Below, in pieces: positions 34,543 through 43,571 of a DNA stretch of 64,000 nt. The notes below the pieces were generated by a model. That model ran no database searches. It was not told the DNA's origin and saw only the letters and a program-made list of their open reading frames with translations. The stretch spans positions 1-64,000 of the forward strand of contig JAUHWG010000023.1 in NCBI GenBank assembly GCA_030424595.1, read 5' to 3'. The stretch comes from Polyangia bacterium (GTDB taxonomy: Bacteria; Myxococcota_A; Polyangia; Nannocystales; Nannocystaceae). Each line of letters opens with the position of its first letter. Position 1 is the first letter of the stretch. The translations under genes and the position numbers were made by a program.

Positions 34543-36108
34543 CTAGATCCTGGTGATCACGAGCTCTGAGGCGACGAGGGTCGTCGGATCGCCACCGCTC
34601 GCGTCGCCGACGCAGAGCCGCCAGAGGCCGGCGATCGCTCCGCCCTTGAACCCGCCGAAGCTGGCAAGCCCCTCGATCGTGTCCGGGTTGGGCCAGTAGT
34701 CGCACTTCAGATCGTCCTTGCAGACGACATCATCGATGGACAGGCCGTCGCCCAGCGCCTCGGCGTCATCGGTCCCGCCGTCGTGGAAGTGGAGCGGGGC
34801 GTCGGCCTCGAGGTTCGCCCCGTTGCGGCTGACCCCAAAGCCGTGGTCCGCCTCCTCGTCAAGGCCGGGACGGCTGAGCAGCCCGAGGACGCTGCCCTGC
34901 GGGGACTCTAGCTTGATGACGAGGTCGCCGACCCACGTCGCCTCGAGGGCGACGTTCACCTCGACGTCGACGAGGGTCTCGAGGCCGTCGTCGGCGACGT
35001 CGAACTCGTGGCAGCTCATGCTCTGCAGCGATCCATCGTAGTAATTGTCAGGGACCATCAGGCTCTCGTCATTGGCGTAGACCGTCACCGTACCGCCGAT
35101 CTTCTCGCACTCGCTGGTGCAGCCGTCGTCCTCCACCTCGTTGCCGTCGTCGCAGGCCTCGCCGAGCGCTCCCTGGACGATCGAGTCGCCGCATACCGGC
35201 AGGGCGCAGGCGTTGCTACAGCCGTCGACGTTGACATCGTTGCCGTCGTCGCAGACCTCGCCGAGCGCCTCGTGGAGGATCCCATCGCCGCAGGCGGGAA
35301 AGGTGCATTGATCGGTGCACTCGTCGAGGTTGTCGCGGTTGCCGTCATCGCACTCCTCATCGGCGTGCTTGATGCCGTCACCGCACACCTCCTGCACGCA
35401 CGCGCTGTCGCAGCCGTCATCGCTGATCGTGTTGCCGTCATCGCAGCTCTCGCCGCTGTCGTAGTTCGTGAGGCCATCGCCGCACACAGGGAGAGAGCAG
35501 TCGAAGTCGCAGGTCTCCGTGTTGAACCAGCCCTCGTCACACTCCTCGCCGGGATCGACGACACTGTTGCCGCACTCCGGGGCGAGCTGGCAGGTGTTGC
35601 TGCAGGCGTCGTCGTCGACATCGTTGCCGTCGTCGCACTGCTCCTCCAGACCGCTTTGGACCACACCGTCGCCGCACAGCTCGAGGGCGCAGGCGCTGCT
35701 GCAGCCGTCACCGCTGGAGGCGTTGCCGTCGTCGCAGGCCTCGCCGACGCTGACGATGCCGTCCCCGCAGATCGCGTTGAGCTGGCAGGTGTTGCTGCAG
35801 TCGTCGTCGTCGACATCGTTGCCGTCGTCGCAGACCTCGTCGCCCTGGGCGTACCCGTCGCCGCACACCGGAGCTCGACACTTGTTGTCACAGCCGTCGT
35901 TGGGCTCGCGGTTGCCGTCATCACAGGCCTCCGCAGGGTCGACGACACCATCGCCGCAGAAGCTCCCGCTCCCGCCCCCAGTTTCGCTGACCATCGACGG
36001 CTCATCGCCCTGACATCCGAGGCCGAGCAGCGGGAGCGCGAGCGCGCGCGACCACGAAGAAAGGGTGGCTCCGAGGAGCCTCGGGAGCGGTCGCGTCGGC
36101 GTTGCCAT
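34543..36108 (-). CDS. DUF4215 Cys-repeat lipoprotein with P-domain-like C-terminus
   Basis: 521 aa. Signal peptide with Cys 32 (LLGLGC). Residues about 50-355 hold nine or so DUF4215 repeats of the form CGDGxxxxxEECDDGNxxxxDxCxxxC, well known from myxobacterial surface proteins. Residues 360-521 look like a proprotein-convertase P-domain (jelly roll): EVNVALEATWVGDLVIKLES, PQGSVLGLLSRPG and GLWRLCVGDASGGDPTTL. It should be an outer-surface protein with disulfide-rich, probably Ca-binding repeats and a lectin-like end. Standing alone, it is convergent with the ATP-grasp operon 176 bp away. Confidence 0.9.
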   Translation of the reverse strand: MATPTRPLPRLLGATLSSWSRALALPLLGLGCQGDEPSMVSETGGGSGSFCGDGVVDPAEACDDGNREPNDGCDNKCRAPVCGDGYAQGDEVCDDGNDVDDDDCSNTCQLNAICGDGIVSVGEACDDGNASSGDGCSSACALELCGDGVVQSGLEEQCDDGNDVDDDACSNTCQLAPECGNSVVDPGEECDEGWFNTETCDFDCSLPVCGDGLTNYDSGESCDDGNTISDDGCDSACVQEVCGDGIKHADEECDDGNRDNLDECTDQCTFPACGDGILHEALGEVCDDGNDVNVDGCSNACALPVCGDSIVQGALGEACDDGNEVEDDGCTSECEKIGGTVTVYANDESLMVPDNYYDGSLQSMSCHEFDVADDGLETLVDVEVNVALEATWVGDLVIKLESPQGSVLGLLSRPGLDEEADHGFGVSRNGANLEADAPLHFHDGGTDDAEALGDGLSIDDVVCKDDLKCDYWPNPDTIEGLASFGGFKGGAIAGLWRLCVGDASGGDPTTLVASELVITRI

Positions 36109-36269
36109 CGAGCCGATCCTACACCCGGAGCGTGATCGTCGTACTTCTCGGCCCAGGCGCCCTCCAGCCGTTCGCCCAGAGCCGCCGCAAAGGCAGTGTG
36201 GGTGTCACGCTCGTCCAAGGCCCCGAGCGACCTCTTCGATCGCCAAGGCAGACGATGCCGGGCGACCTC

Positions 36270-37538
36270 CTAGGGAGCCTCGTCCTCGACCGCGCCGCCG
36301 TCGGGAGACCGACCGTAGATCCCCCGCTTCTCTCGCCTCCACTCCTCACGCCTGGCCGACGCCCCCATCCGCGACTCCAGGCCGCTCGGGTGCGGCTCGA
36401 TCCAGCCGCGACGCTCGAGCACCGTCGCCCGCTCGGGGCCGCAGCGGGTCTCCTCCGTCCCGCAGAGGAGGCGGACGTGGATGTGCCCCTTGTGGCCGTG
36501 GGAGTGGCGGACGATGGTCTCCCACTTCCTGTCCTTGCGCGGCCAGTGGATGATCGTCGCCAGCTCCTCGGCGGACTTGCCCTCCCAGCGCGCGGCTCGG
36601 TAGAGGTTCTTCTGCAGGCGGTGGTCGAGGAAGATCATCGACACTTCGCCGGTGTCGACGAAGGCCTCGATGAGCTCCCACAGCGCCGGCCAGTCGACCG
36701 CGTCGGGGTTCGGGTAGGTGTTCTCGGGGACCGTCGGCAGGAGCGGCAGGCGGATGTCGATGTCGAGGCCGGTGCGGTGCGATCGGTGCGGCGAGAACTT
36801 GCCGCCGCGCTTGCGGCTGATCGAGCCGATCATGATGTCGCCCGAGTAGCCGTTGTCGACCCGGAGCTGGGTGAACGCCTGGATCATCGTCTCGACGGTG
36901 TGGGAGCTCGCCCACAGGCCCTTGTCCTTGCCGCGCGACCACAGCGGCGACTCCGGCAGGAGGATCCCGTTCTTGAGCCGCCCCCCCTGGGGATGGCCGA
37001 GGCTTGTCGCGTCCTGCCGCACCTCGATCGCCGGCGGCTCCTCGCCGCGACCGCAGTTGACCGTCCGCGCAGCGCCGGGATCGATCCAGATCTTCAGGGC
37101 CTGGCCCGGCGCTAACGGGCTCCCGCGGAGGCCTGAGTTCCAGCCCTTGAGGTCCTCGATCGGCACCCGATGTCGGACCGCGACCTCGCCCCAGTCGTCG
37201 CCCTCGGCGACGGTGTAGGTGATCTTCTCCCGGGGCGGCGGCGCCCGGCGGGTCCGGATCTTCAGCTTCTTGCCGGCGCGCAGCCGGGCCCGTCCGCTCT
37301 TGAGGCGGTTCCACTCGGCGATCTCCGATCGGGTGACGCCGTAGCGGACGGCGAGGTCGCCTATCCGCTCACGCGGGCGGACGACGTGTTGGATCCACTC
37401 CGGCGAGTCGTAGAACACAGTCTCGTCGAGCCAGCGCCGACACCCGGGATCCTCGCTGAGCGCGCTCACGAGGGCCGCTTGGTCGGGGCCCGCCACCTGC
37501 GCGAAGAAGGCGAGGAGGGCGGTGAGATGCCCTACCAT
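36270..37538 (-). CDS. LysM / penicillin-insensitive murein endopeptidase (MepA-like)
   Basis: 422 aa. Two LysM-type modules lie at about 50-95 (VVRPRERIGDLAVRYGVTR) and 108-152. Residues 160-375 are an M74 MepA domain: SLGHPQGGRLKNGILLP, then the zinc-site region FSPHRSHRTGLDIDIRLPLL and the late HSHGHKGHIHVRLLCG. It should cleave D-Ala-mDAP cross-links in peptidoglycan, and LysM gives wall binding. The N-terminus is hydrophobic (HLTALLAFFAQVAG) and may be a signal peptide. A charged tail follows 380. Length exceeds E. coli MepA (274 aa) because of the LysM modules. Monocistronic. Confidence 0.92.
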   Translation of the reverse strand: MVGHLTALLAFFAQVAGPDQAALVSALSEDPGCRRWLDETVFYDSPEWIQHVVRPRERIGDLAVRYGVTRSEIAEWNRLKSGRARLRAGKKLKIRTRRAPPPREKITYTVAEGDDWGEVAVRHRVPIEDLKGWNSGLRGSPLAPGQALKIWIDPGAARTVNCGRGEEPPAIEVRQDATSLGHPQGGRLKNGILLPESPLWSRGKDKGLWASSHTVETMIQAFTQLRVDNGYSGDIMIGSISRKRGGKFSPHRSHRTGLDIDIRLPLLPTVPENTYPNPDAVDWPALWELIEAFVDTGEVSMIFLDHRLQKNLYRAARWEGKSAEELATIIHWPRKDRKWETIVRHSHGHKGHIHVRLLCGTEETRCGPERATVLERRGWIEPHPSGLESRMGASARREEWRREKRGIYGRSPDGGAVEDEAP

Positions 37539-37790
37539 CGACCTCGCACGCTAACCCGGATCCACCCGACGAGCAAGCCGTCCGCCCCCCCGCAAGCGCG
37601 CCTGAGGGCCCTGCAAGGCCCCCTACGCGGAGATCAGACCGCGCTTGCTCGACACCGCGTCGGGATCCCGCCCGCCCTGAGCGCGCGGCGGGTGACAGCA
37701 CGCGATGGCCGGTCTACGCGGCGTGTTCCCCCAGCATGAGCAGAATTTCGCGCGGCAAGGCGGCGCGAAGTTGGCTAGAGTCCCCATCCC

Positions 37791-38609
37791 ATGGCCCACC
37801 GCGTTCAGAGTCTGATCGAGTCGATCCACGCCGACGGCTCCTGCCCTCGTCTTCAGGTGGATCTGACCTGTGACGGCATCGTCTGCCCCGACTTTGTCTG
37901 CGAGAAGTGGGGCGAGGAGCTGGTCATCGACCTCGACCCGAGCTACCCGCTCGATCTCGTCTTCACCGCGACCGGGGTGGACGTAGACCTCTCCTTCGGC
38001 GGCTACGTCACCCGCTGCACCTTCCCCTACGCGGCGATCTACATGGTCGCGGACCGGGCGACAGGGCGCGGGATCCTCATCGACGAGAATATGCCCGAGT
38101 CGGTGCGTCGTCGCCGGCAGCCCTCCCGCGCCCCGAATGTCGAGGCTGAGAAGAACGCAGCGCTCGCCAAGCTCGCCCGCGAGGCCAGGTCCAAGCGAGG
38201 CCCCGGCGAGACCCGTCGACGCAGGCGGCGAAAGGGCGGCGACAAGGCGGCCGAGCAGGTCGCAGACACGGGCGCAGACACGGGCGCAGACGAGGCCGAC
38301 AAGGCCGACAAGGCCGCCGACGCGCCGAAGCCGGAGAGCACGCCCAGGATCGGGCTCTCGGTGGTCCACGCGGCCCCGGAGGAGCCCGAGCAGGAGCAGG
38401 AGCCGGCGAGCGAGGACGCGGAGGAGGCAGAGACCGTCTCCGAGCCCGAGCCCGAGCCCGAGCCCGCCCCGGAGCCCCGCCCCGCCACCGGCAGCGAGGC
38501 GCGAAACCTCGACTCGTTCGATCCGCCGAGCGACCCCCCAGCCCGCGCCTCGGACACCGAGGCGCTCCGCCGACGCTCGGTCTTCAAGGTCATCGACGGC
38601 GGAAAATAG
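37791..38609 (+). CDS. sspB: SspB-like ClpXP adaptor with long acidic tail
   Basis: 272 aa. Residues 1-105 match the SspB fold: HADGSCPRLQVDLTCDGIVC, ELVIDLDPSYPLDL, VDLSFGGYVTRCTFPYAAIY and ATGRGILIDE. SspB binds ssrA-tagged or other substrates and hands them to ClpX. The rest is a low-complexity linker: basic (about 110-155), then Ala/Asp/Lys, then a Glu-Pro run. The very end is a short hydrophobic-basic peptide (RRRSVFKVIDGGK) in the place of SspB's ClpX-docking motif. The linker is longer than in gamma-proteobacteria. The gene symbol rests on fold-level similarity only. Confidence 0.78.
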   Translation: MAHRVQSLIESIHADGSCPRLQVDLTCDGIVCPDFVCEKWGEELVIDLDPSYPLDLVFTATGVDVDLSFGGYVTRCTFPYAAIYMVADRATGRGILIDENMPESVRRRRQPSRAPNVEAEKNAALAKLAREARSKRGPGETRRRRRRKGGDKAAEQVADTGADTGADEADKADKAADAPKPESTPRIGLSVVHAAPEEPEQEQEPASEDAEEAETVSEPEPEPEPAPEPRPATGSEARNLDSFDPPSDPPARASDTEALRRRSVFKVIDGGK

Positions 38610-38725
38610 CGGCTCGGCGTCGTCCGTGGCGGCGGCGAGATGCGGACCTCAGCGATCCGATGGCGCAGCTCGAAACCGCAGGTCGTCCGCGCACCCCCTC
38701 AAAAGACGCCGTCGGTCACGAGGCC

Positions 38726-39505
38726 ATGGAGATGGACGTAGAGCGTAGGACCTCGGGCAACCTCGGCTACCGCGAGCACGCGCCAGCCCCCGCGCTTCAA
38801 GGCCTCGTGGACTGCTACTGGAGCTTCTCCGGCGGCTCCGGAGCGGCCTCGCGGGTGCTCCCCGACGGCTGCGCGGATCTCCTCCTCGACCGCACGACCG
38901 GCGCGCTGCGCTTCGTCGGGACCATGACCCGGGCGCTGGTTCTCGCCGGCCGCCGCGATCAGGACCTCATCGCGATCCGCTTTCGACCGGGCGGCGCCCG
39001 AGCGCTGCTCGGCGTACCGATGGGCGCCTGTGTCGACATCGCCGCGCCATGGAGCGAGCGGTCTGCCCTCGAGCTCCTAGGGCGCGCAGGCGATGCGGCG
39101 CCGGAGGAGGGCTGTCGCGAATTCGAAGCGCTCCTCCTCGCCCGCCTCGCGGCTGTCAGCCCCAAGGATCGTCGCCGAGCGGACCTGGCGGGCCAGTGCC
39201 TTGGGCGCCCCAACACCCCCGTCGGCGCGCTCGCGGAGCGCCTCGGCGTCAGCCGCCAGCACCTCGGACGAGAGGTCTACGAGGCGACCGGTGTCCGCCC
39301 CAAGACCCTGGCCCGGATCGGTCGTCTCCAGCGAGCGACGTCGATGATCGCTAGCGGTCGCCGTGCAGACGCCGCCACCGCGCTCACGGCCGGCTACTGC
39401 GACCAGTCCCACATGGCCAACGAGTTCCGCGCGCTCACCGGGGTGTCGCCGGGGAGCTACGCCCGCGAGATCGCGAGCTCGAGGGCCCGCCGAGCGCTCC
39501 CCTGA
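38726..39505 (+). CDS. AraC-family regulator
   Basis: 259 aa. The N-terminal sensory domain opens with YREHAPAPALQGLVDCYWSF, then VLPDGCADLLLD and IAIRFRPGGARALLG, the layout of the DUF6597 AraC group. The C-terminal double HTH spans about 165-250 (VGALAERLGVSRQHLGREVY and the signature GYCDQSHMANEFRALTGVSP). The target is unknown; the divergently ending VOC gene is the nearest candidate. ATG 38726 or 38732 (ACGAGG 8 bp before the latter) are preferred over the track-longest start at 38660, which adds an unrelated 22 residues. Confidence 0.9.
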   Translation: MEMDVERRTSGNLGYREHAPAPALQGLVDCYWSFSGGSGAASRVLPDGCADLLLDRTTGALRFVGTMTRALVLAGRRDQDLIAIRFRPGGARALLGVPMGACVDIAAPWSERSALELLGRAGDAAPEEGCREFEALLLARLAAVSPKDRRRADLAGQCLGRPNTPVGALAERLGVSRQHLGREVYEATGVRPKTLARIGRLQRATSMIASGRRADAATALTAGYCDQSHMANEFRALTGVSPGSYAREIASSRARRALP

Positions 39506-39541
39506 GCGCCGCCGCCTTCGGGCTCAGCCTCAGCCTCCTTC

Positions 39542-39937
39542 CTAGCGAGATATCTCGGAGCAGAGTTCGACGAGAAACCCGTTGGTGTCGCGAACGTAGG
39601 AGACGACCTGCCCCCACGGCTTCGTCTCCGGGGCTGCTGTCGCGATCGCGCCGGCCTCCAGGGCCCTGCGATAGGCCGACTCTACGTCGTCGACGACCAG
39701 CGCGATCTCAGCCCCAGGGCAGGGCTTGTCCGGCCGGTTGTGCCCGAGCTCGACCCCGGCCGGCGCCGCCGACTCGTCGGCGAAGGCGAGCGCCGTCCCC
39801 CCGGTCTCCATCTCTGCATAGGCGCCGCTGTCGTGGAGAAAGCGGCGCTGAAGGCCGAACGCCCGCTCGTAGAAGTCTACGGTCTCGGCGACACCGGCGA
39901 CGTAGATGATCACGTACCCCAAACGTACTCCGTGCAT
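39542..39937 (-). CDS. VOC-family (glyoxalase/bleomycin-resistance) protein
   Basis: 131 aa, two beta-alpha-beta3 modules: LGYVIIYVAGVAETVDFYER then AEIALVVDDVESAYRRALEA and the ending VSYVRDTNGFLVELCSEI. Metal-ligand positions (an early residue, a mid Glu, a late Glu in VELC) can be placed only partly. It could be a glyoxalase-like isomerase, a dioxygenase or an antibiotic-binding protein. Convergent with the AraC gene, 36 bp apart. Confidence 0.88.
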   Translation of the reverse strand: MHGVRLGYVIIYVAGVAETVDFYERAFGLQRRFLHDSGAYAEMETGGTALAFADESAAPAGVELGHNRPDKPCPGAEIALVVDDVESAYRRALEAGAIATAAPETKPWGQVVSYVRDTNGFLVELCSEISR

Positions 39938-40006
39938 GGCTCAGATCCTAGGCGGCCTCGCCCGGGGGGTCTTGGACAAATGGAACCCGCGACGCTGGCC
40001 TGCGGG

Positions 40007-40054
40007 CTCTACTCCGGGCTCTACTCCGGGCTCTACTCCGGGCTCTACTCCGGG
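40007..40054. repeat. Minisatellite, 12-bp unit x4
   Basis: Four perfect CTCTACTCCGGG units that overlap the stop codon of the PDZ lipoprotein gene (stop at 40045-40047). The last unit therefore encodes or sets that protein's C-terminus. Confidence 0.9.
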
Positions 40055-40707
40055 CTGCTCGGCGGGTCCTCTGGCGGGACCTCTCCGCCGTCGACGAGCT
40101 CGACCGTGAGGGTGAGCGGCTGGCCCTTGCGGACGATGCTGATGACGAACTTGTCGGCCCCCTTGTGGGCGGTGTAGGCGGCCATCGCCTCGTCCATCGT
40201 CTTGAGCGGCGAGCCGTTGACGGCGACCAGGAGGTCGCCGTTTTTCAGGCCGAAGAGCTTCGGGGTCGAGCGCGAGCGGATCCCGTAGACCTTGAAGCCC
40301 GCCGAGACGCCGTCCTTGATCGACGGGACGACACGGGCCTGGCGCATGAGATCGCTGGGCTCGGCCAGCGCCGCCCGGATGAAGGCTCGATCGACCTTGC
40401 AGGCCTCCGCGACGCAGCGCGCCGCGACGTCGACGCCTTCGCCGAGCCCGTCCGCCGCGTCGCTCTCGAGCGCTCGCATCGCGGCGGTCGCCGAGGCCTG
40501 AGCGGCCATCTCGAAGGTCTCGCGCGCGGCCTTCAGCTCGGCGGTCGCCTGCTCGAGCTGCTCGGCCGAGCGCTGGAGCTCGGCCTTGGCGCTGGCGAGC
40601 TCGGCGCGGGCGGCCGCCAGCTCGGCCCCGGATCCAGGATCGCAGCCGAAGCCGCCGAGCAGCGAAGAGCCGAACACAGCCGTGACGAGGAGCCTGTCCA
40701 TCTGCAT
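40045..40707 (-). CDS. Lipoprotein with coiled coil and PDZ domain
   Basis: 220 aa. Signal peptide with Cys 22 (LGGFGC), a heptad-type coiled coil (about 30-70, ARAELASAKAELQRSAEQLE), a small two-Cys helical part, then a PDZ domain at about 130-205: GFKVYGIRSRSTPKLFGLKN, GDLLVAVNGSPLKTMDEAM and VISIVRKGQPLTLTVEL. It resembles the PDZ of GspC-type secretion proteins, so it may recruit C-terminal peptides of envelope partners. The 3' end runs into a minisatellite. ATG 40707 or 40701. Confidence 0.85.
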   Translation of the reverse strand: MQMDRLLVTAVFGSSLLGGFGCDPGSGAELAAARAELASAKAELQRSAEQLEQATAELKAARETFEMAAQASATAAMRALESDAADGLGEGVDVAARCVAEACKVDRAFIRAALAEPSDLMRQARVVPSIKDGVSAGFKVYGIRSRSTPKLFGLKNGDLLVAVNGSPLKTMDEAMAAYTAHKGADKFVISIVRKGQPLTLTVELVDGGEVPPEDPPSSPE

Positions 40708-40765
40708 GGGGCGAGCCTACCCGACATCGACCGCGCGGTGGACCGCCGGACCTGCGCGGAGACGC

Positions 40766-42217
40766 TCAGCGCCGCGGTCGAGCGCCGCTCGTCGACCGCA
40801 GCAGCGCGAGCGCCCGCCCGAGCTCCGGCAGGTCGTGGGCGGCGAAGCCCAGGCGGATGAAGGGCAAGGGCCGCCGATCGAGGGTGAAGGCCGATCCGAC
40901 CGCAAAGAAGAGCCCGCGGGCCTCAGCCCTCGCCGCCCAGCGGTCCGGGTTGACAGACGTTCTCGCCCAGATCGCGAGGCCCCCTGGGACCGGCCGCGGC
41001 TCGACCGGGAGGCCGCGCAGCCCCGCCAGCAGGAAGTCCCGCCGCGCCGCGTAGATCCGCCGAGTCCGACGAATGTGTCGCTGGACCAGCCCCTCCTCGA
41101 GCAGATCGGCGACCGCCTGCTCGACCACCCGGTCCCCCTGACGATCGACGACGCGCCGATGGGCCGCGAGCCGCCCTAGGAGCTCCGGCGGGGCGATCAC
41201 CCAGCCCAGGCGCAGCCCCGGCGCGAAGGCCTTGGAGAGCGTGCCGATGGTGACGACGATGCCGTCGCGATCGAGCGCCGCCAGCGGCAGCACGGGCCGC
41301 CCCTCGTAGTGATACTCGTGATCGTAGTCGTCCTCGAGCACCGGGATTCGACGGCGCCGGGCGAGCTCGAGCAGGCCCAGCCGTCGCCGGGCGGAGAGCA
41401 CCGCCCCCGAGGGATACTGATGGTGCGGCGTGACATAGACCGCCCGGACATCCGCTGGGATCTCGTCGACGACCATGCCCTCCTCGTCGACGGGCACGCC
41501 GACCAGCTCGGCGCCGGCGCGGCGGAAGGCGTGCCACGCCGGCGGATAACCCAGCGCCTCGACGGCGACCCGATCCCCCGGCCGAAGCAGGGCGTGGGCC
41601 AGGAGGTAGAGGGCCATCTGGCTGCCGCGGGTGACCAGCACCTGGTCGGGCGCGAGCGCCAGCCCCCGGCTCTCGCTCACCCAGCGGGCGAGGGCCTCCC
41701 GCAGGCGCGGCTCGCCGTAGGGATCGCCGTAGGCGACGAGCCGTCGGCCTCGCCCCCGCAGCGCCCGACGGTAGGCCCGGGTCAGCTCAACCAGCGGCAG
41801 CTGGCGCAGGTCCGGGGTCCCTCCTACCAGCCTTAAGGGACAGCTCGCCGGTGCGTGCAGGCGTCGCTCCCCCTCCACCTCCACCCCGCGCAGATCGAAG
41901 CCGAGACCGCGGCGGATCCTGCTCTGCGGCAGCTCGCTGTCCGGCGCCAAGACGTAGAGGCCGCTGCCGGCCCGCGCCTCGAGCCACCCCTCGGCGACCA
42001 GCTCATCGGTCGCCCGGACGACCGTCGTCCGGCTCATCCCCAGCGCCTCCGCCAGGCGGCGACTCCCGGGCAGACGCTGCCCGGCGCGGAGGGACCCGCG
42101 GCGGATGTCGGCCTGGATCGCCTCGCGCAGCCCCTTGGAGCCGGGCCGTCGGAGCTCTGGGAGATAGACGCTCAGCTGGACCTCTCGTCTATCCCTGTCT
42201 ACCCCAAAGTGGACCAC
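40766..42217 (-). CDS. MocR/PdxR-type regulator (GntR-aminotransferase fusion)
   Basis: 483 aa. Residues 17-85 are a GntR winged helix (QADIRRGSLRAGQRLPGSRR, LGMSRTTVVRATDELVAEGW). Residues 110-475 are a fold-type I aminotransferase domain with VYVTPHHQYPSGAVLS, VLEDDYDHEYHY and the PLP-lysine motif GTLSKAFAPGLRLGW. Such proteins sense PLP or an amino acid and control PLP-synthesis or transport genes. The divergent gene begins with a PNPOx-like (PPOX) domain, a fitting target. Start is GTG 42217, inside the operator-rich intergenic region, so self-repression is likely. Confidence 0.93.
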   Translation of the reverse strand: MVHFGVDRDRREVQLSVYLPELRRPGSKGLREAIQADIRRGSLRAGQRLPGSRRLAEALGMSRTTVVRATDELVAEGWLEARAGSGLYVLAPDSELPQSRIRRGLGFDLRGVEVEGERRLHAPASCPLRLVGGTPDLRQLPLVELTRAYRRALRGRGRRLVAYGDPYGEPRLREALARWVSESRGLALAPDQVLVTRGSQMALYLLAHALLRPGDRVAVEALGYPPAWHAFRRAGAELVGVPVDEEGMVVDEIPADVRAVYVTPHHQYPSGAVLSARRRLGLLELARRRRIPVLEDDYDHEYHYEGRPVLPLAALDRDGIVVTIGTLSKAFAPGLRLGWVIAPPELLGRLAAHRRVVDRQGDRVVEQAVADLLEEGLVQRHIRRTRRIYAARRDFLLAGLRGLPVEPRPVPGGLAIWARTSVNPDRWAARAEARGLFFAVGSAFTLDRRPLPFIRLGFAAHDLPELGRALALLRSTSGARPRR

Positions 42218-42260
42218 TCAAGTTGTCCAAACTGGACCAATCATAGGGTCCAATTTGGAC
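42208..42260. promoter_or_regulatory. MocR operator cluster between divergent genes
   Basis: Repeats of TGGACCA at 42210-42216 and 42233-42239 (23 bp apart), plus two palindromes GTCCAAACTGGAC (42225-42237) and GTCCAATTTGGAC (42248-42260). Direct repeats about two helical turns apart are the usual target of MocR/PdxR proteins. Confidence 0.6.
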
Positions 42261-42274
42261 GTAGATCCAAGGGC

Positions 42275-43285
42275 ATGCGACGACGCGACAAACGACGGGA
42301 CGAGTCCGAGGCCTGGGCCCTCTTCCGCAGGGCGCCCGCCGTTCGCCTGGCCAGCACCACCGCCGACGGAGCGCCTGTGCTCCGCACGGTCCACGGCGTC
42401 GTCCATCGCGGCGCCGTGCTCCTCCACTCGGCGGTCAAGGGCGAGAAGATCGGCTGTCTCGGGCGCCAGGCGGTCATCGCCGCCGACGAGGTCTTGGCCG
42501 AGGTGCCGAGCTCGTGGCTCGACCCCGAGCGGGCCTGCCCGGCGACCACGCTCTACCGCAGCGCGATGGCCCACGGTCGCCTGGTCGAGCGGAAGGAGGG
42601 CCAGGCCAAGGCCGAGGCGATGCAGGCGCTGATGGAGCGCTTTCAGCCCCAAGGCGGGCACCGACCCTTCGGCGATGGTTTTTACGAGAAGGCCCTGCGC
42701 TCTATCCGGGTCATCGCCCTCGAGGTCGAGCGTGTCGAGGCCAAGTCGGCGCTCGGCCACGGCAAGCCCGAGACCTGGCGCCGCGCGGTCGCCGAGGGGC
42801 TCTGGGAGAGCGGTCAGCTCCGCGGACTGCGGGCGATGATCGACGACGGCTGCTGGCGCTTTGACGGCCCCGCCGGCGTCGAGCTGATGCCCGTGATGGG
42901 CCCCGCCGAGCTCGCCGAGGCGGTCTCCCTCCTCACGCCGATGTACTGGAACGAGCACATCGACGAGGAGCGGATCGCGAGGGCCCAGCTCGCCTCGCCG
43001 GCCTGGGTCGGCGCACGCCATGACGGTCACGTCGTCGCCACCGCCCGGGCGATCTCGGACGGGGCCAAGCTCGCCTATGTGATGGACGTCGCCGTCGCCG
43101 AGCCCTGGCGCGGCAAGGGTGTAGGCAGGGCCGTGATGGAGCTCCTGCTCCGCCACCCCGCCGTCCGAGCCTGCCGCCGGGTCGAGCTCCACACCAAGAC
43201 CGCCGGACCCTTCTACGCGACGCTGGACTTCCAGAGGCCGGTCGATCCCGCCTGGCGCCAGACCCTGCGGCTGAGCCGAGCATGA
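42275..43285 (+). CDS. PPOX-like flavin-binding domain fused to GNAT acetyltransferase
   Basis: 336 aa. Residues 1-165 are a split-barrel pyridoxamine-phosphate-oxidase-like domain (EAWALFRRAPAVRLASTTAD, VLRTVHGVVHRGAVLLHSAV, GRQAVIAADEVLAEVPSSW). Residues 190-330 are a GNAT: VMGPAELAEAVSLLTPMYWN, then AYVMDVAVAEPWRGKGVGRA with the acetyl-CoA P-loop, and FYATLDFQ. The substrate is unknown. Its position opposite a MocR regulator suggests a link to vitamin B6 or amine metabolism. ATG 42275 is 15 bp after the last palindrome. Confidence 0.9.
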   Translation: MRRRDKRRDESEAWALFRRAPAVRLASTTADGAPVLRTVHGVVHRGAVLLHSAVKGEKIGCLGRQAVIAADEVLAEVPSSWLDPERACPATTLYRSAMAHGRLVERKEGQAKAEAMQALMERFQPQGGHRPFGDGFYEKALRSIRVIALEVERVEAKSALGHGKPETWRRAVAEGLWESGQLRGLRAMIDDGCWRFDGPAGVELMPVMGPAELAEAVSLLTPMYWNEHIDEERIARAQLASPAWVGARHDGHVVATARAISDGAKLAYVMDVAVAEPWRGKGVGRAVMELLLRHPAVRACRRVELHTKTAGPFYATLDFQRPVDPAWRQTLRLSRA

Positions 43286-43571
43286 GCTGTACCGCGCTCG
43301 GCCCCGCCGAGGAGGCATGACCTCCGATCGAGCGAGCGGTCAACCCTGCTCGTTGTGACCTCGAGAGCAGGACTCCGCCCCAGCCCAGACGCGCAGCCAA
43401 GAAAGAGGCCGACGACGATGAAAGAAACGACCACCTGGGCGGCTAGGGACCTGCACGACCGCCCGACGCGTCTCTTCGTCGGATCTGCCACGGCACGCAC
43501 GCGCGCTCCGTGGAGACGGCCACGCTGCACGACTCGCGGCCGAGGCGGGATACCCTCGGAGAATCACGACC

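Noticed and set aside
35008-36135. 375-codon plus-strand frame
   Set aside because: Antisense to the DUF4215 Cys-repeat gene; its Val/Ala periodicity mirrors that repeat.
43286-43571. Minus-strand hydrophobic stretch resembling a signal peptide (VVVSFIVVGLFLGC)
   Set aside because: Short, without a supporting downstream frame or the local codon bias; could be chance or an old remnant.
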